Part shown: piece by piece, positions 1 through 10,929 of the stretch
How positions within the stretch are numbered: position 1 is the stretch's first letter
Layout of the letters: each line of letters begins with the position of its first letter
Source: Mycolicibacterium rufum
GTDB taxonomy: Bacteria > Actinomycetota > Actinomycetes > Mycobacteriales > Mycobacteriaceae
Length of the DNA: 64,000 nucleotides
Direction of reading: 5' to 3'
Assembly (NCBI RefSeq): GCF_022374875.2
Contig: NZ_CP092427.2
Location: 4,588,001-4,652,000, forward strand
Translations under genes and position numbers: made by a program
Notes under the pieces: model-generated
The model's database searches: none
The model's input: the letters and a program-made list of their open reading frames with translations, nothing else
Told to the model about the DNA's origin: nothing

Positions 1-111
1 ATGGAGTTGGTGCGGATGGCCACGTCGTCATGCTGACATCCCGCCGAGCGGCGGATCAGGAAATCAGCGCGAGGACTTCGTCGAGCAGATAATTCGCTGC
101 TGATGGTTGGG

Positions 112-184
112 TGCCCCCGGCAGGATTCGAACCTGCGGCCTTCTGCTCCGGAGGCAGACGCTCTATCCCCTGAGCTACGGGGGC
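112..184 (-). tRNA. tRNA-Arg (anticodon CCG)
   Basis: On the minus strand the sequence folds as a cloverleaf. The acceptor stem pairs GCCCCCG with CGGGGGC, the D arm begins GCTC, the anticodon loop CTCCGGA sits on a TCTGC/GCAGA stem, and the T arm contains GGTTCGAAT. Anticodon CCG reads the arginine codon CGG, which is common in this GC-rich genome. The 3' CCA is not encoded; the discriminator is A. It lies just upstream of and divergent from argS, the enzyme that charges it. From memory the same pairing occurs in M. tuberculosis. Confidence 0.95.
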
Positions 185-270
185 GCATGTCGAGACTGCG
201 CCGTTCGGGCGTGGCTAGCCTAGCGCATCCACGAGGCTAAACGGATTCGGGTCGGGAAGGCCCCAGACCA

Positions 271-276
271 TAGGAT
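271..276 (+). promoter_or_regulatory. Predicted -10 element for argS (near-leaderless)
   Basis: TAGGAT fits the mycobacterial TANNNT -10 pattern and ends 8 bases before the argS GTG start at 285, so transcription would begin at or next to the start codon. No clear -35 is visible, which is usual for mycobacteria. This is a sequence-only prediction. Confidence 0.4.
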
Positions 277-284
277 GGTCCCTC

Positions 285-1937
285 GTGACCCCCGCCGATC
301 TGGCCGAGCTGCTCCGCAGCACCGCTGCCGCGGTGCTCGACGCGCACGGCCTGGACTCCTCCGCGCTGCCGGCCACCGTGACCGTGGAGCGCCCGCGCAA
401 CCCCGAGCACGGTGACTACGCCACCAACCTGGCGCTGCAGCTCGGCAAGAAGGTCGGCGCCAACCCCCGCGAGCTGGCCGGCTGGCTGGCCGCCGCGCTC
501 GCCGAGCAGCCCGGCATCGCGGCCGCCGACGTCGCCGGGCCCGGCTTCGTCAACCTGCGCATCGAGGCCTCGGCGCAGAACGTCCTGGTCGGCGACGTCA
601 TCGCCGCCGGCGCGGGCTACGGCACCTCGGCCGAGCTGGGCGGGCGCCGGGTCAACCTGGAGTTCGTCTCGGCCAATCCGACCGGACCCATCCACATCGG
701 TGGCACCCGTTGGGCGGCCGTCGGCGACGCGCTGGGCCGGCTGCTCAGCACCCAGGGCGCCGAGGTGGTACGCGAGTACTACTTCAACGACCACGGCGCG
801 CAGATCGACCGGTTCACCAACTCGTTGATCGCCGCCGCCAAGGGTGAGCCGACCCCCGAGGACGGCTACGCCGGCTCCTACATCGGCGACATCGCCGCGC
901 AGGTGCTCGCCAAAGAGCCCGAGGCGCTGACCCTGCCCGACGCCGAGATGCGGGAGACCTTCCGCGCCATCGGGGTCAACCTGATGTTCGACCACATCAA
1001 AGCCTCGCTGCACGAGTTCGGCACCGACTTCGACGTCTTCACCCACGAAGACTCGATGCACACCTCCGGACGCGTCGACGAGGCCATCGCCAAGCTGCGC
1101 GAGAACGGCAGCATCTACGAGAAGGACGGCGCGGTCTGGCTGCGCACCACCGACTACGGCGACGACAAGGACCGCGTCGTCATCAAGAGCGACGGCCAGC
1201 CGGCCTACATCGCCGGTGACCTCGCGTACTTCCTGGACAAGCGCCAGCGCGGCTTCGATCTGTGCATCTACATGCTCGGCGCCGATCACCACGGCTACAT
1301 CGCGCGGCTCAAGGCCGCCGCGGCCGCACTCGGCGACGACCCCGACACCGTCGAGGTACTCATCGGCCAGATGGTCAACCTCGTCCGCGACGGCCAGCCC
1401 GTCCGGATGAGCAAGCGGGCGGGCACCGTCATCACCCTCGACGACCTCGTCGAGGCGATCGGCGTCGACGCCGCGCGCTACGCCCTGATCCGCAGTTCCG
1501 TGGACACCCCGATCGACATCGATCTGGCGCTGTGGTCGTCGGCGTCGGCCGAGAACCCGGTCTATTACGTGCAATACGCGCACGCCCGGCTGTCCGCGCT
1601 GGCCCGCAACGCCGCCGATCTGGGCATCACACCCGACACCGCACACCTCGACCTGCTGACCCATGACAAAGAAGGCACGCTGATCCGCAACATCGGCGAG
1701 TTCCCGCGGGTGCTCGCCACGGCTGCGGCCCTGCGGGAACCGCATCGCGTGTCTCGGTATCTCGAGGACCTCGCCGGTGACTACCACCGCTTCTACGACT
1801 CCTGCCGCGTGCTCCCGCAGGGCGACGAGGAGCCCGGCGACCTGCATGCGGCGCGCCTGGCGTTGTGCGCCGCCACCCGCCAGGTGATCGCCAACGGACT
1901 GGGCATCCTCGGCGTCAGCGCCCCGGAGCGGATGTGA
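285..1937 (+). CDS. argS: Arginyl-tRNA synthetase
   Basis: Cytoplasmic class I aminoacyl-tRNA synthetase that joins arginine to tRNA-Arg using ATP. The 550-residue product has the N-terminal Add-1-like domain, a HIGH-type motif HIGG at residues 137-140, and a KMSKS-type motif RMSKR near residue 375. The C-terminal alpha-helical anticodon-binding domain follows. Length is normal for the family. The GTG start at 285 is the one that gives the full N-terminal domain. Its stop overlaps the lysA start by four bases (GTGA), so the two are translationally coupled at the head of an amino-acid biosynthesis operon. A divergent tRNA-Arg lies immediately upstream. Confidence 0.97.
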   Translation: MTPADLAELLRSTAAAVLDAHGLDSSALPATVTVERPRNPEHGDYATNLALQLGKKVGANPRELAGWLAAALAEQPGIAAADVAGPGFVNLRIEASAQNVLVGDVIAAGAGYGTSAELGGRRVNLEFVSANPTGPIHIGGTRWAAVGDALGRLLSTQGAEVVREYYFNDHGAQIDRFTNSLIAAAKGEPTPEDGYAGSYIGDIAAQVLAKEPEALTLPDAEMRETFRAIGVNLMFDHIKASLHEFGTDFDVFTHEDSMHTSGRVDEAIAKLRENGSIYEKDGAVWLRTTDYGDDKDRVVIKSDGQPAYIAGDLAYFLDKRQRGFDLCIYMLGADHHGYIARLKAAAAALGDDPDTVEVLIGQMVNLVRDGQPVRMSKRAGTVITLDDLVEAIGVDAARYALIRSSVDTPIDIDLALWSSASAENPVYYVQYAHARLSALARNAADLGITPDTAHLDLLTHDKEGTLIRNIGEFPRVLATAAALREPHRVSRYLEDLAGDYHRFYDSCRVLPQGDEEPGDLHAARLALCAATRQVIANGLGILGVSAPERM

Positions 1938-3352
1938 TCGCTCATCCCGCCGGTCCCCGTCACGCCGAGGAGATCCACCACGCCGGCGCCCCGGATCGTC
2001 CGCAGACCTCGGCGGAGGTCGCCGCGCTCGCGCCGAACGTGTGGCCCCGCAACGCCGTTCGCGGCGACGACGGTGTCGTCACGATCGCCGGTGTGCCGGT
2101 GTCCGACATCGCCGCGGAATACGGCACCCCGGTGTTCGTCATCGACGAGGACGACTTCCGCACCCGCTGCCGGCAGATCTCCGCGGCCTTCGGCGGTGGC
2201 GAGCACGTCCGGTACGCGGCCAAGGCGTTCCTGTGCACCGAGGTGGCGCGGTGGATCGCCGAGGAGGGCCTGTCCCTCGACGTGGCCAGCGGCGGTGAGC
2301 TTGCAGTGGCACTGCACGCGGGCTTCCCCGCCGAGCGAATCGCGTTGCACGGCAACAACAAATCGATCGACGAACTGACCGCCGCGGTGAAGGCGGGCAT
2401 CGAGCACGTGGTGGTCGATTCGATGACCGAGATCGAGCGCCTGGACGTGATCGCCGGGGAGGCCGGCGTCGTGCAGGACGTGCTGATCCGGGTCACCGTC
2501 GGAGTCGAGGCGCACACCCACGAGTTCATCTCGACCGCGCACGAGGACCAGAAGTTCGGGCTGTCGCTGGCCAGCGGCGCCGCGATGGCGGCGGTGCGCA
2601 GGGTGTTCCAGACCGACCACCTTCGTCTGGTCGGGCTGCACAGCCACATCGGTTCGCAGATCTTCGACGTCGCCGGCTTCGAACTGGCCGCGCACCGCGT
2701 GATCGGACTGCTGCGCGACGTCGTCGCCGAGTTCGGTGTCGAGAAGACCGCCCAGATGTCGATCGTCGACCTCGGCGGCGGTCTGGGCATCTCCTATCTG
2801 CCCTCCGACGACCCACCGCCGATGGAGGACCTCGCGGCCAAGATCGGGTCCATCGTCGAGCACGAGTCGGCCGCGGTGGGCCTGCCCGCGCCCACACTGG
2901 TGGTGGAGCCGGGGCGGGCCATCGCCGGCCCGGGCACCATCACCCTCTACGAGGTCGGCACGGTCAAGGACGTGGCCGTCGCCGCGGACCGTCAGCGGCG
3001 CTACGTCAGCGTCGACGGCGGGATGAGCGACAACATCAGGACCTCGCTGTACGGCGCCGAGTACGACGTCCGGCTGCTCTCCCGCGCCGCCGACGCCGCC
3101 CCCGCGCTGTGCCGCGTCGTCGGCAAGCACTGTGAGAGCGGCGACATCGTGGTGCGCGACGCGTGGCTGCCCGACGATGTCCGCCCGGGCGACCTGCTCG
3201 GCGTCGCCGCCACGGGCGCATACTGCTATTCGATGTCGAGCCGGTACAACCTGATCGGCCGGCCGGCCGTGGTGGCCGTGCGCGACGGGCGAACCCGCCT
3301 GATCCTGCGCCGGGAGACGGTCGACGATCTGTTGAGTCTGGAAGTGAGGTGA
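1934..3352 (+). CDS. lysA: Diaminopimelate decarboxylase
   Basis: PLP enzyme that decarboxylates meso-diaminopimelate to L-lysine, the last step of lysine synthesis. In mycobacteria it competes with peptidoglycan for diaminopimelate. The 472-residue product is a fold-type III alanine-racemase-like barrel. The PLP lysine is K97 in the motif RYAAKAF. A glycine-rich phosphate-binding loop ([10 protein letters not shown]) and the CESGD motif that supplies substrate-binding residues from the partner subunit are present. I chose GTG at 1934 because it overlaps the argS stop by four bases. A longer in-frame extension upstream lies wholly inside argS and is not conserved-looking. The next gene, hom, follows after 4 bases. 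Confidence 0.97.
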   Translation: MIAHPAGPRHAEEIHHAGAPDRPQTSAEVAALAPNVWPRNAVRGDDGVVTIAGVPVSDIAAEYGTPVFVIDEDDFRTRCRQISAAFGGGEHVRYAAKAFLCTEVARWIAEEGLSLDVASGGELAVALHAGFPAERIALHGNNKSIDELTAAVKAGIEHVVVDSMTEIERLDVIAGEAGVVQDVLIRVTVGVEAHTHEFISTAHEDQKFGLSLASGAAMAAVRRVFQTDHLRLVGLHSHIGSQIFDVAGFELAAHRVIGLLRDVVAEFGVEKTAQMSIVDLGGGLGISYLPSDDPPPMEDLAAKIGSIVEHESAAVGLPAPTLVVEPGRAIAGPGTITLYEVGTVKDVAVAADRQRRYVSVDGGMSDNIRTSLYGAEYDVRLLSRAADAAPALCRVVGKHCESGDIVVRDAWLPDDVRPGDLLGVAATGAYCYSMSSRYNLIGRPAVVAVRDGRTRLILRRETVDDLLSLEVR

Positions 3353-3356
3353 CGCG

Positions 3357-6720
<3,364 letters not shown>

Positions 6721-6771
6721 GCATGGCTTACCCGGACAGTCACACACGCAACAGGCGAATCACGGTGTTTC

Positions 6772-6800
6772 TTGCTTCCGGCCCAGATGCGGGTTATTCT
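6772..6800 (+). promoter_or_regulatory. Predicted rho promoter
   Basis: A TTGCTT -35 (6772-6777) and a TATTCT -10 (6795-6800) are separated by exactly 17 bases. This is the best sigma-A-like promoter in the thrB-rho gap. Transcription from about 6807 would give a leader of roughly 220 bases before the rho GTG, long enough for the Rho-dependent autoregulation known for rho in other bacteria. Confidence 0.55.
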
Positions 6801-7027
6801 CGCTCTCGTCCAGCAATCGCAGCGTCTCTACCTGCGCCGACTGTGGAGACCTCAGGACGACCCCTTCTCTCAGGTGCTCAATTTGTGGACTGACGGTTGC
6901 GCCGTATCCCGGCGAACCCCGGTGATCACCGTTGCCGTGGCAATGGTGTGACCTCCGCGTTCAGCGGATCGACTGGACGCACAGAACCCCCGCGTGACGA
7001 AGTTCAGCGAGGGAAGAAAGGAAATCC
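6801..7027 (+). promoter_or_regulatory. Long rho 5' leader, possibly with a leader peptide
   Basis: The 307-base gap between thrB and rho is mostly leader RNA if the predicted promoter is used. It has pyrimidine-rich, G-poor stretches (for example around 6825-6875) of the kind Rho binds. It also has a small open frame: GTG at 6874 to TGA at 6951 (25 codons), which is in frame with an ATG at 6787 (54 codons if read from there). No ribosome-binding site precedes either start, so coding is doubtful. The end of the leader has a clear AAGAAAGGAAA ribosome-binding site for rho. Confidence 0.4.
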
Positions 7028-9076
7028 GTGACTGATACGGACCTCATTACGGCTGGCGGCATCTCCGACAGCGATGCGCTGCCCACCGCCGTGGCCACAG
7101 ACACCCCGCCCGCGCCCGCCGCGGACACTGCTGCTGCCCCCGCGCGTCGCGGCGCTCTGACCAGCCTCGTGCTGCCCGAACTGCGCGCGATGGCCAAGGA
7201 GATCGGCGTCGAGGGCGCCTCCGGCATGCGCAAGAGCGAGCTGATCGCGGCCATCCGCGAACGGCGCGGAGACAAGAACGGCGCTCCGGCCGCCGAGTCC
7301 GCCCCGAGCCAGCCGGCACCGGCCGCCGAGTCCGCACCGAGCCAGCCGGCACCGGCCGGCGACGGTGCCGCCGAGCAGGCCCCGGCCGCGTCCGCGCCGC
7401 GCCGCGAGCGGCGCTCGGCGTCACGCGAGCAGGGCGGTTCCGCGTCCCCCGACCAGCCCAAGGGTCAGGACGAGGCGCGCCCCGAGGTCGCCGACCAGGC
7501 TGCCGACACCGCGGAGCGCCCGGCCGACCAGGGCCGCGGCCAGGGTCGCCAGGACAACCAAGGTCGTCAGGACAACCAGGGTCGCCAGGACCAGTCCGAG
7601 AAGGCCGACCGGAACGAACGCCAGAACGATGGCGGTGGTCGTCAGAACGACCGTGGCCAGAACGATGGCGGTGGACGTCAGAACGACCGTGGCCAGAATG
7701 ACGGCGGCGGCCGTCAGAACGACCGCAACCAGAACGAGCGCAACCAGAACGAGCGCAACCAGAACGATCGCAATCAGAACGACGCCCAGCGCGGCGGCGG
7801 CGATGACGACGACGACAACCGGCAGGGCCGTCGCGGCCGCCGGTTCCGCGATCGCCGGCGCCGGGAACGCGGCGGCGAAGGTGGCGGCGGCAACGACCGC
7901 GACACCGAGTTGCGCGAGGACGATGTCGTCCAGCCGGTCGCCGGCATCCTCGACGTGCTCGACAACTACGCGTTCGTCCGCACCTCGGGATACCTGGCCG
8001 GGCCGAACGACGTGTACGTGTCGATGAACATGGTGCGCAAGAACGGCCTGCGCCGCGGCGACGCGGTGACCGGTGCGGTGCGTGTCGCCAAGGACGGCGA
8101 CGGCGGCGGTCAGAACTCGCGGCAGAAGTTCAACCCGCTGGTGCGCCTCGACTCCGTCAACGGCAAGCCGGTCGAAGAGGCCCGGAACCGGCCGGAGTTC
8201 ACCAAGCTCACCCCGCTCTACCCGAACCAGCGGCTGCGCCTGGAGACCAGCAGCGACAAGCTGACGACCCGCGTGATCGACCTGATCATGCCGATCGGCA
8301 AGGGTCAGCGCGCGCTGATCGTGTCGCCGCCCAAGGCCGGTAAGACCACGATCATGCAGGACATCGCCAACGCGATCACCCGCAACAACCCCGAGTGCCA
8401 TCTGATGGTCGTGCTCGTCGACGAGCGGCCCGAAGAGGTCACCGACATGCAGCGCTCGGTCAAGGGTGAGGTCATCGCCTCGACCTTCGACCGGCCGCCG
8501 TCAGACCACACTCAGGCCGCCGAGCTCGCGATCGAGCGGGCCAAGCGTCTGGTCGAGCAGGGCAAGGACGTCGTCGTGCTGCTCGACTCGATCACCCGGC
8601 TGGGACGCGCGTACAACAACGCCTCGCCGGCGTCGGGGCGCATCCTCTCCGGTGGTGTCGACTCGACCGCGCTCTACCCGCCGAAGCGGTTCCTCGGCGC
8701 GGCGCGCAACATCGAGGAGGGCGGCTCGCTGACGATCATCGCCACCGCCATGGTCGAGACGGGCTCCACCGGTGACACGGTCATCTTCGAGGAGTTCAAG
8801 GGCACGGGTAACGCCGAGCTCAAGCTCGATCGCAAGATCGCCGAGCGCCGGGTGTTCCCCGCGGTCGACGTCAACCCGTCGGGTACCCGCAAGGACGAGC
8901 TGCTGCTCTCACCGGACGAGTTCGCGATCGTGCACAAGCTGCGCCGGGTGCTGTCCGGGCTGGACCCGCACCAGGCCATCGACCTGTTGATGAGCCAGCT
9001 GCGCAAGACCAAGAACAACTACGAGTTCCTGGTCCAGGTCTCGAAGAACACCCCCGGCGGCAACGACAACGACTGA
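7028..9076 (+). CDS. rho: Transcription termination factor Rho, with extended repeat-rich N-terminus
   Basis: Hexameric RNA-dependent ATPase-helicase that ends untranslated transcripts. The 682-residue product has an N-terminal Rho-N helical domain (about 40-75; SLVLPELRAMAKEIG). Next is a disordered, Asn/Gln/Arg/Gly/Asp-rich insertion at about 80-290. The cold-shock RNA-binding domain starts near 295, and the RecA-like motor carries the Walker A PPKAGKTT at 434-441. Mycobacterial Rho proteins have this insertion, but here it is about 80 residues longer than I recall for M. tuberculosis Rho (602). The extra length is made of nested tandem repeats listed separately. The GTG start has a good upstream AAAGGAAA site. 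It converges with a marR gene only two bases away, with no visible terminator. Confidence 0.97.
   Translation: MTDTDLITAGGISDSDALPTAVATDTPPAPAADTAAAPARRGALTSLVLPELRAMAKEIGVEGASGMRKSELIAAIRERRGDKNGAPAAESAPSQPAPAAESAPSQPAPAGDGAAEQAPAASAPRRERRSASREQGGSASPDQPKGQDEARPEVADQAADTAERPADQGRGQGRQDNQGRQDNQGRQDQSEKADRNERQNDGGGRQNDRGQNDGGGRQNDRGQNDGGGRQNDRNQNERNQNERNQNDRNQNDAQRGGGDDDDDNRQGRRGRRFRDRRRRERGGEGGGGNDRDTELREDDVVQPVAGILDVLDNYAFVRTSGYLAGPNDVYVSMNMVRKNGLRRGDAVTGAVRVAKDGDGGGQNSRQKFNPLVRLDSVNGKPVEEARNRPEFTKLTPLYPNQRLRLETSSDKLTTRVIDLIMPIGKGQRALIVSPPKAGKTTIMQDIANAITRNNPECHLMVVLVDERPEEVTDMQRSVKGEVIASTFDRPPSDHTQAAELAIERAKRLVEQGKDVVVLLDSITRLGRAYNNASPASGRILSGGVDSTALYPPKRFLGAARNIEEGGSLTIIATAMVETGSTGDTVIFEEFKGTGNAELKLDRKIAERRVFPAVDVNPSGTRKDELLLSPDEFAIVHKLRRVLSGLDPHQAIDLLMSQLRKTKNNYEFLVQVSKNTPGGNDND
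7286..7351 (+). repeat. 33-bp tandem repeat (x2) in rho
   Basis: Two adjacent copies of a 33-base unit (7286-7318 and 7319-7351) differ at one position. They encode two copies of the 11-residue unit PAAESAPSQPA. They lie at the start of the disordered insertion of Rho. Confidence 0.9.
7544..7594 (+). repeat. 18-bp tandem repeat (about 3 copies) in rho
   Basis: Three successive 18-base units (the last shortened to 15) encode GRQDNQ-GRQDNQ-GRQDQ. They form the second repeat tier of the Rho insertion and add Arg, Gln, Asp and Asn. Confidence 0.9.
7625..7777 (+). repeat. 36-bp (x3) and 15-bp (x3) tandem repeats in rho
   Basis: Three 36-base units (7625-7660, 7661-7696, 7697-7732) encode NDGGGRQNDRGQ-type blocks. 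They are followed by three 15-base units (7733-7747, 7748-7762, 7763-7777) encoding NERNQ, NERNQ and NDRNQ. Copies are nearly identical at the DNA level, including third positions, so they are young or actively homogenised and prone to slippage. Confidence 0.92.
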
Positions 9077-9078
9077 GC

Positions 9079-9513
9079 TCACCGGTAGGGGTCGGTGATC
9101 TCGCGCAGCGAGATCAGTGCCCCCCGCAGTGCCTCGTAGGACTGCCTGCCGAGATGGTCGCGCCACTGGTCTTCCAGCTGCGCGACTTCCTCGGCGGCCA
9201 TCCGGCAGAGTTCGGCGCCCCTGTCGCTCAACGTCACCAGCCGCGCTCTCGCATCGCTCGGATCGGGTTGACGGACCACGTAGCCGGCCCGCTCGAGCTG
9301 GTCGACCAGTGCGCCGGCGGTCTGTTTGGTCACCCGTGCCTGCTCGGCGAGATCGGTGAGCCGGGATCCCTCGGGGCTCAATCGCTGCAGCAGTCGCGAC
9401 TGCGCGACGGTCACTTCGGTGACACCTGCCCTCGCCAGCGCTGCCATCACCCGGCTCTCGGCATCGCGGTGGGCGATGAACATCAACACGGCCGTCCCCG
9501 GCTGCTCCGTCAT
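9079..9513 (-). CDS. MarR-family transcriptional regulator
   Basis: A 144-residue winged-helix protein. It has dimerisation helices at the ends and a central DNA-binding region at about 45-95 (LTDLAEQARVTKQTAGALVDQLERAGYVVR), followed by the MarR wing (PSDARARLVTLSDRG). Start ATG at 9513 leaves a 64-base divergent gap to the next gene, and that gap holds a perfect inverted repeat over a promoter. The simplest inference is a local repressor of its own gene and of the divergent enzyme gene. Its ligand cannot be told from sequence. It converges on rho, and I do not recall it between rho and rpmE in M. tuberculosis. Confidence 0.9.
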   Translation of the reverse strand: MTEQPGTAVLMFIAHRDAESRVMAALARAGVTEVTVAQSRLLQRLSPEGSRLTDLAEQARVTKQTAGALVDQLERAGYVVRQPDPSDARARLVTLSDRGAELCRMAAEEVAQLEDQWRDHLGRQSYEALRGALISLREITDPYR

Positions 9514-9518
9514 GGTCG

Positions 9519-9555
9519 TTGACTTTAGTACGAGGACCTGACTATTTTGGTCAGG
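9519..9555 (+). promoter_or_regulatory. Promoter with overlapping MarR-type operator
   Basis: TTGACT (9519-9524) and TATTTT (9543-9548) form a promoter with an 18-base spacer pointing into the gene at 9578. The inverted repeat CCTGAC-N7-GTCAGG (9537-9555) covers the -10. In addition, CTGACTAT occurs twice, at 9538-9545 and 9560-9567, 22 bases apart. A dimeric repressor bound here would block the promoter. Confidence 0.6.
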
Positions 9556-9577
9556 AGATCTGACTATCGGAGGCGTC

Positions 9578-10174
9578 ATGGACGAGCAGACCGTCTGGCG
9601 ACACGTCGGTACGCAGCGGCGCGAACTCGCCGACCTCATCGAGGCGCTCGACGCCGACCCGCAGGTGTGGTCGACACCCTCGCTCTGCGACGGCTGGACC
9701 GTCCGGGACGTGGCGGCCCATCTCACGCACGGCACGCTGCCGGTGCCCCGAATGCTGGTCGAGGCGGCCCGCAGCGGCTTCCGCTTCAATGCCGTGGTCG
9801 ACCGGATGGCCCGCCAGGACCGCAGCACCCCGGCCGACATCGCGGCCACGTTGCGCAGGGTCGCCGACTCGCGGCGCCACCCGCCCGGCACATCGCCGGT
9901 GGAACCGCTGATCGACCTGCTGGTGCACGGGCAGGATCTCTGCGTCCCGCTCGGCATCGACCGCCCGATGCCCACCGACGCGGCCGTCGTCGCCGCTGCG
10001 CGGGTGTGGGACATGGGCTTCCCGTTCCGGGCCCGCCGGCGGTGCGCCGGAATGCGGTTGGTGGCCACCGATGCCGAATTCGCCGTGGGAGAGGGGCGCG
10101 AGGTGGCCGCACCCGTTCGGGAACTGCTGCTCCTGCTCACGGGCAGGCACGCAGGCGTCAGCGCGGCCGGATAG
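9578..10174 (+). CDS. Mycothiol-dependent maleylpyruvate isomerase-like (DinB-fold) protein
   Basis: A 198-residue protein of the DinB-like superfamily seen in the metal-binding domain of mycothiol-dependent maleylpyruvate isomerases. The first helix bundle carries the signature SLCDGWTVRDVAAHLTHG (about 45-62), which supplies a metal-binding His, and a second His lies in LLVHGQDLCVPLG (about 130). Members act as thiol transferases or isomerases in actinobacteria, but the substrate here is unknown. ATG at 9578 follows a GGAGG-like site. It is divergent from the marR gene and probably under its control, and it converges with the tetR gene after 1 base. Confidence 0.75.
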   Translation: MDEQTVWRHVGTQRRELADLIEALDADPQVWSTPSLCDGWTVRDVAAHLTHGTLPVPRMLVEAARSGFRFNAVVDRMARQDRSTPADIAATLRRVADSRRHPPGTSPVEPLIDLLVHGQDLCVPLGIDRPMPTDAAVVAAARVWDMGFPFRARRRCAGMRLVATDAEFAVGEGREVAAPVRELLLLLTGRHAGVSAAG

Positions 10175-10175
10175 C

Positions 10176-10829
10176 TCAGTTCGCGGGCTCGGCCCGCAAC
10201 CCCGCGACGATGTAGCGGCGCGCGTGCCGCAGCACCGATGCGTGGTCGTCGAGGTCGCACTGTTCGCCCGGCACGGTCGCGAGGCTCATCATGATGCGCG
10301 CGATCCATTCGGCGGCCTCGGCGCAGTCGGTGTCCGGGTGGATCTCTCCGTCATCGACCGCCGCCTGCACGTAGGGCACCCAGAACGCGGCGATCTCCGG
10401 GATCAAACCCCGCACGCCCAGTCCCACGCACGCGGTGAACGCCTCCGGCTCCTCCTGTCGGAGCTTGAGCACCAGCGCCCCGGGCGTCTCGGACTCCCGG
10501 CGCGCCAGCGCCACCCCGACGGCGATCCGCTGGTCCAGCCCGGTGACGGCGTCCAGCCGGGTGCGCGACTCAGTCCAGAACGCCTCGTTGAGGCGCACGA
10601 TCGCGGCCCCGAGCAGTTCGGCCTTGTCCGGGAAGTGTCGGTACAGCCAGCCCCGACTGACGCCCGCCACCTCGGCGACCTCCGAGACGGTCGTCGCGCG
10701 GATCCCCTTCACGGTCAGGCACTGTTCGGCCGCGTCGATCAGCCGCTCCCGCACCGACCGCGGCCTGGGTCCACCCGTCGCCGCGGTCGTGGGATCCGTC
10801 GGCGAATCTGTCCCGATGTCCACGCTCAC
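10176..10829 (-). CDS. TetR-family transcriptional regulator
   Basis: A 217-residue regulator. The N-terminal TetR helix-turn-helix is at about 25-70 (TVSEVAEVAGVSRGWLYRHFPDKAEL), and a helical ligand domain follows. Start GTG at 10829 has a GATAGGG-like site upstream; a second GTG two codons later is possible. It is divergent from the acyl-CoA ligase gene with 100 bases between them, so it most likely regulates that gene. Such TetR/FadD pairs are common in mycobacterial lipid metabolism. The ligand, perhaps an acyl-CoA, is inferred only from context. Confidence 0.88.
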   Translation of the reverse strand: MSVDIGTDSPTDPTTAATGGPRPRSVRERLIDAAEQCLTVKGIRATTVSEVAEVAGVSRGWLYRHFPDKAELLGAAIVRLNEAFWTESRTRLDAVTGLDQRIAVGVALARRESETPGALVLKLRQEEPEAFTACVGLGVRGLIPEIAAFWVPYVQAAVDDGEIHPDTDCAEAAEWIARIMMSLATVPGEQCDLDDHASVLRHARRYIVAGLRAEPAN

Positions 10830-10929
10830 CGCCCTATCTTCGCAAATGACCGACCCGATTTCGGTGAGGTACGCTGCGCCCGGTTGGTCGGCGAAGACAC
10901 ATCGCGAGATCTGTACACAAGGGGGACGC
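10830..10929. promoter_or_regulatory. Divergent regulatory region, tetR / acyl-CoA ligase
   Basis: This 100-base gap holds the promoters of both genes. An imperfect inverted repeat around 10849-10864 (ACCGA...TCGGT) could be the TetR operator. A GGGGGA ribosome-binding site precedes the GTG at 10930. No strong -35/-10 pair stands out. Confidence 0.35.

Noticed and set aside
1..36. Possible gene ends at the window edge (plus-strand frame to TGA at 36, or a minus-strand ATG at 31)
   Set aside because: Only about ten codons are visible in either direction, with no recognisable sequence.
237..1847. Long open frame antisense to argS (536 codons)
   Set aside because: A GC-rich codon-bias shadow with low-complexity Val/Asp/Gly/Arg composition and no domain; argS on the other strand is unmistakable. 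Similar long antisense frames at 1793-3853, 3036-4580, 20422-22101 and elsewhere are rejected for the same reason.
7544..7777. CRISPR-like repeat array
   Set aside because: The repeats are directly tandem without spacers, in frame with rho, and encode a low-complexity peptide.
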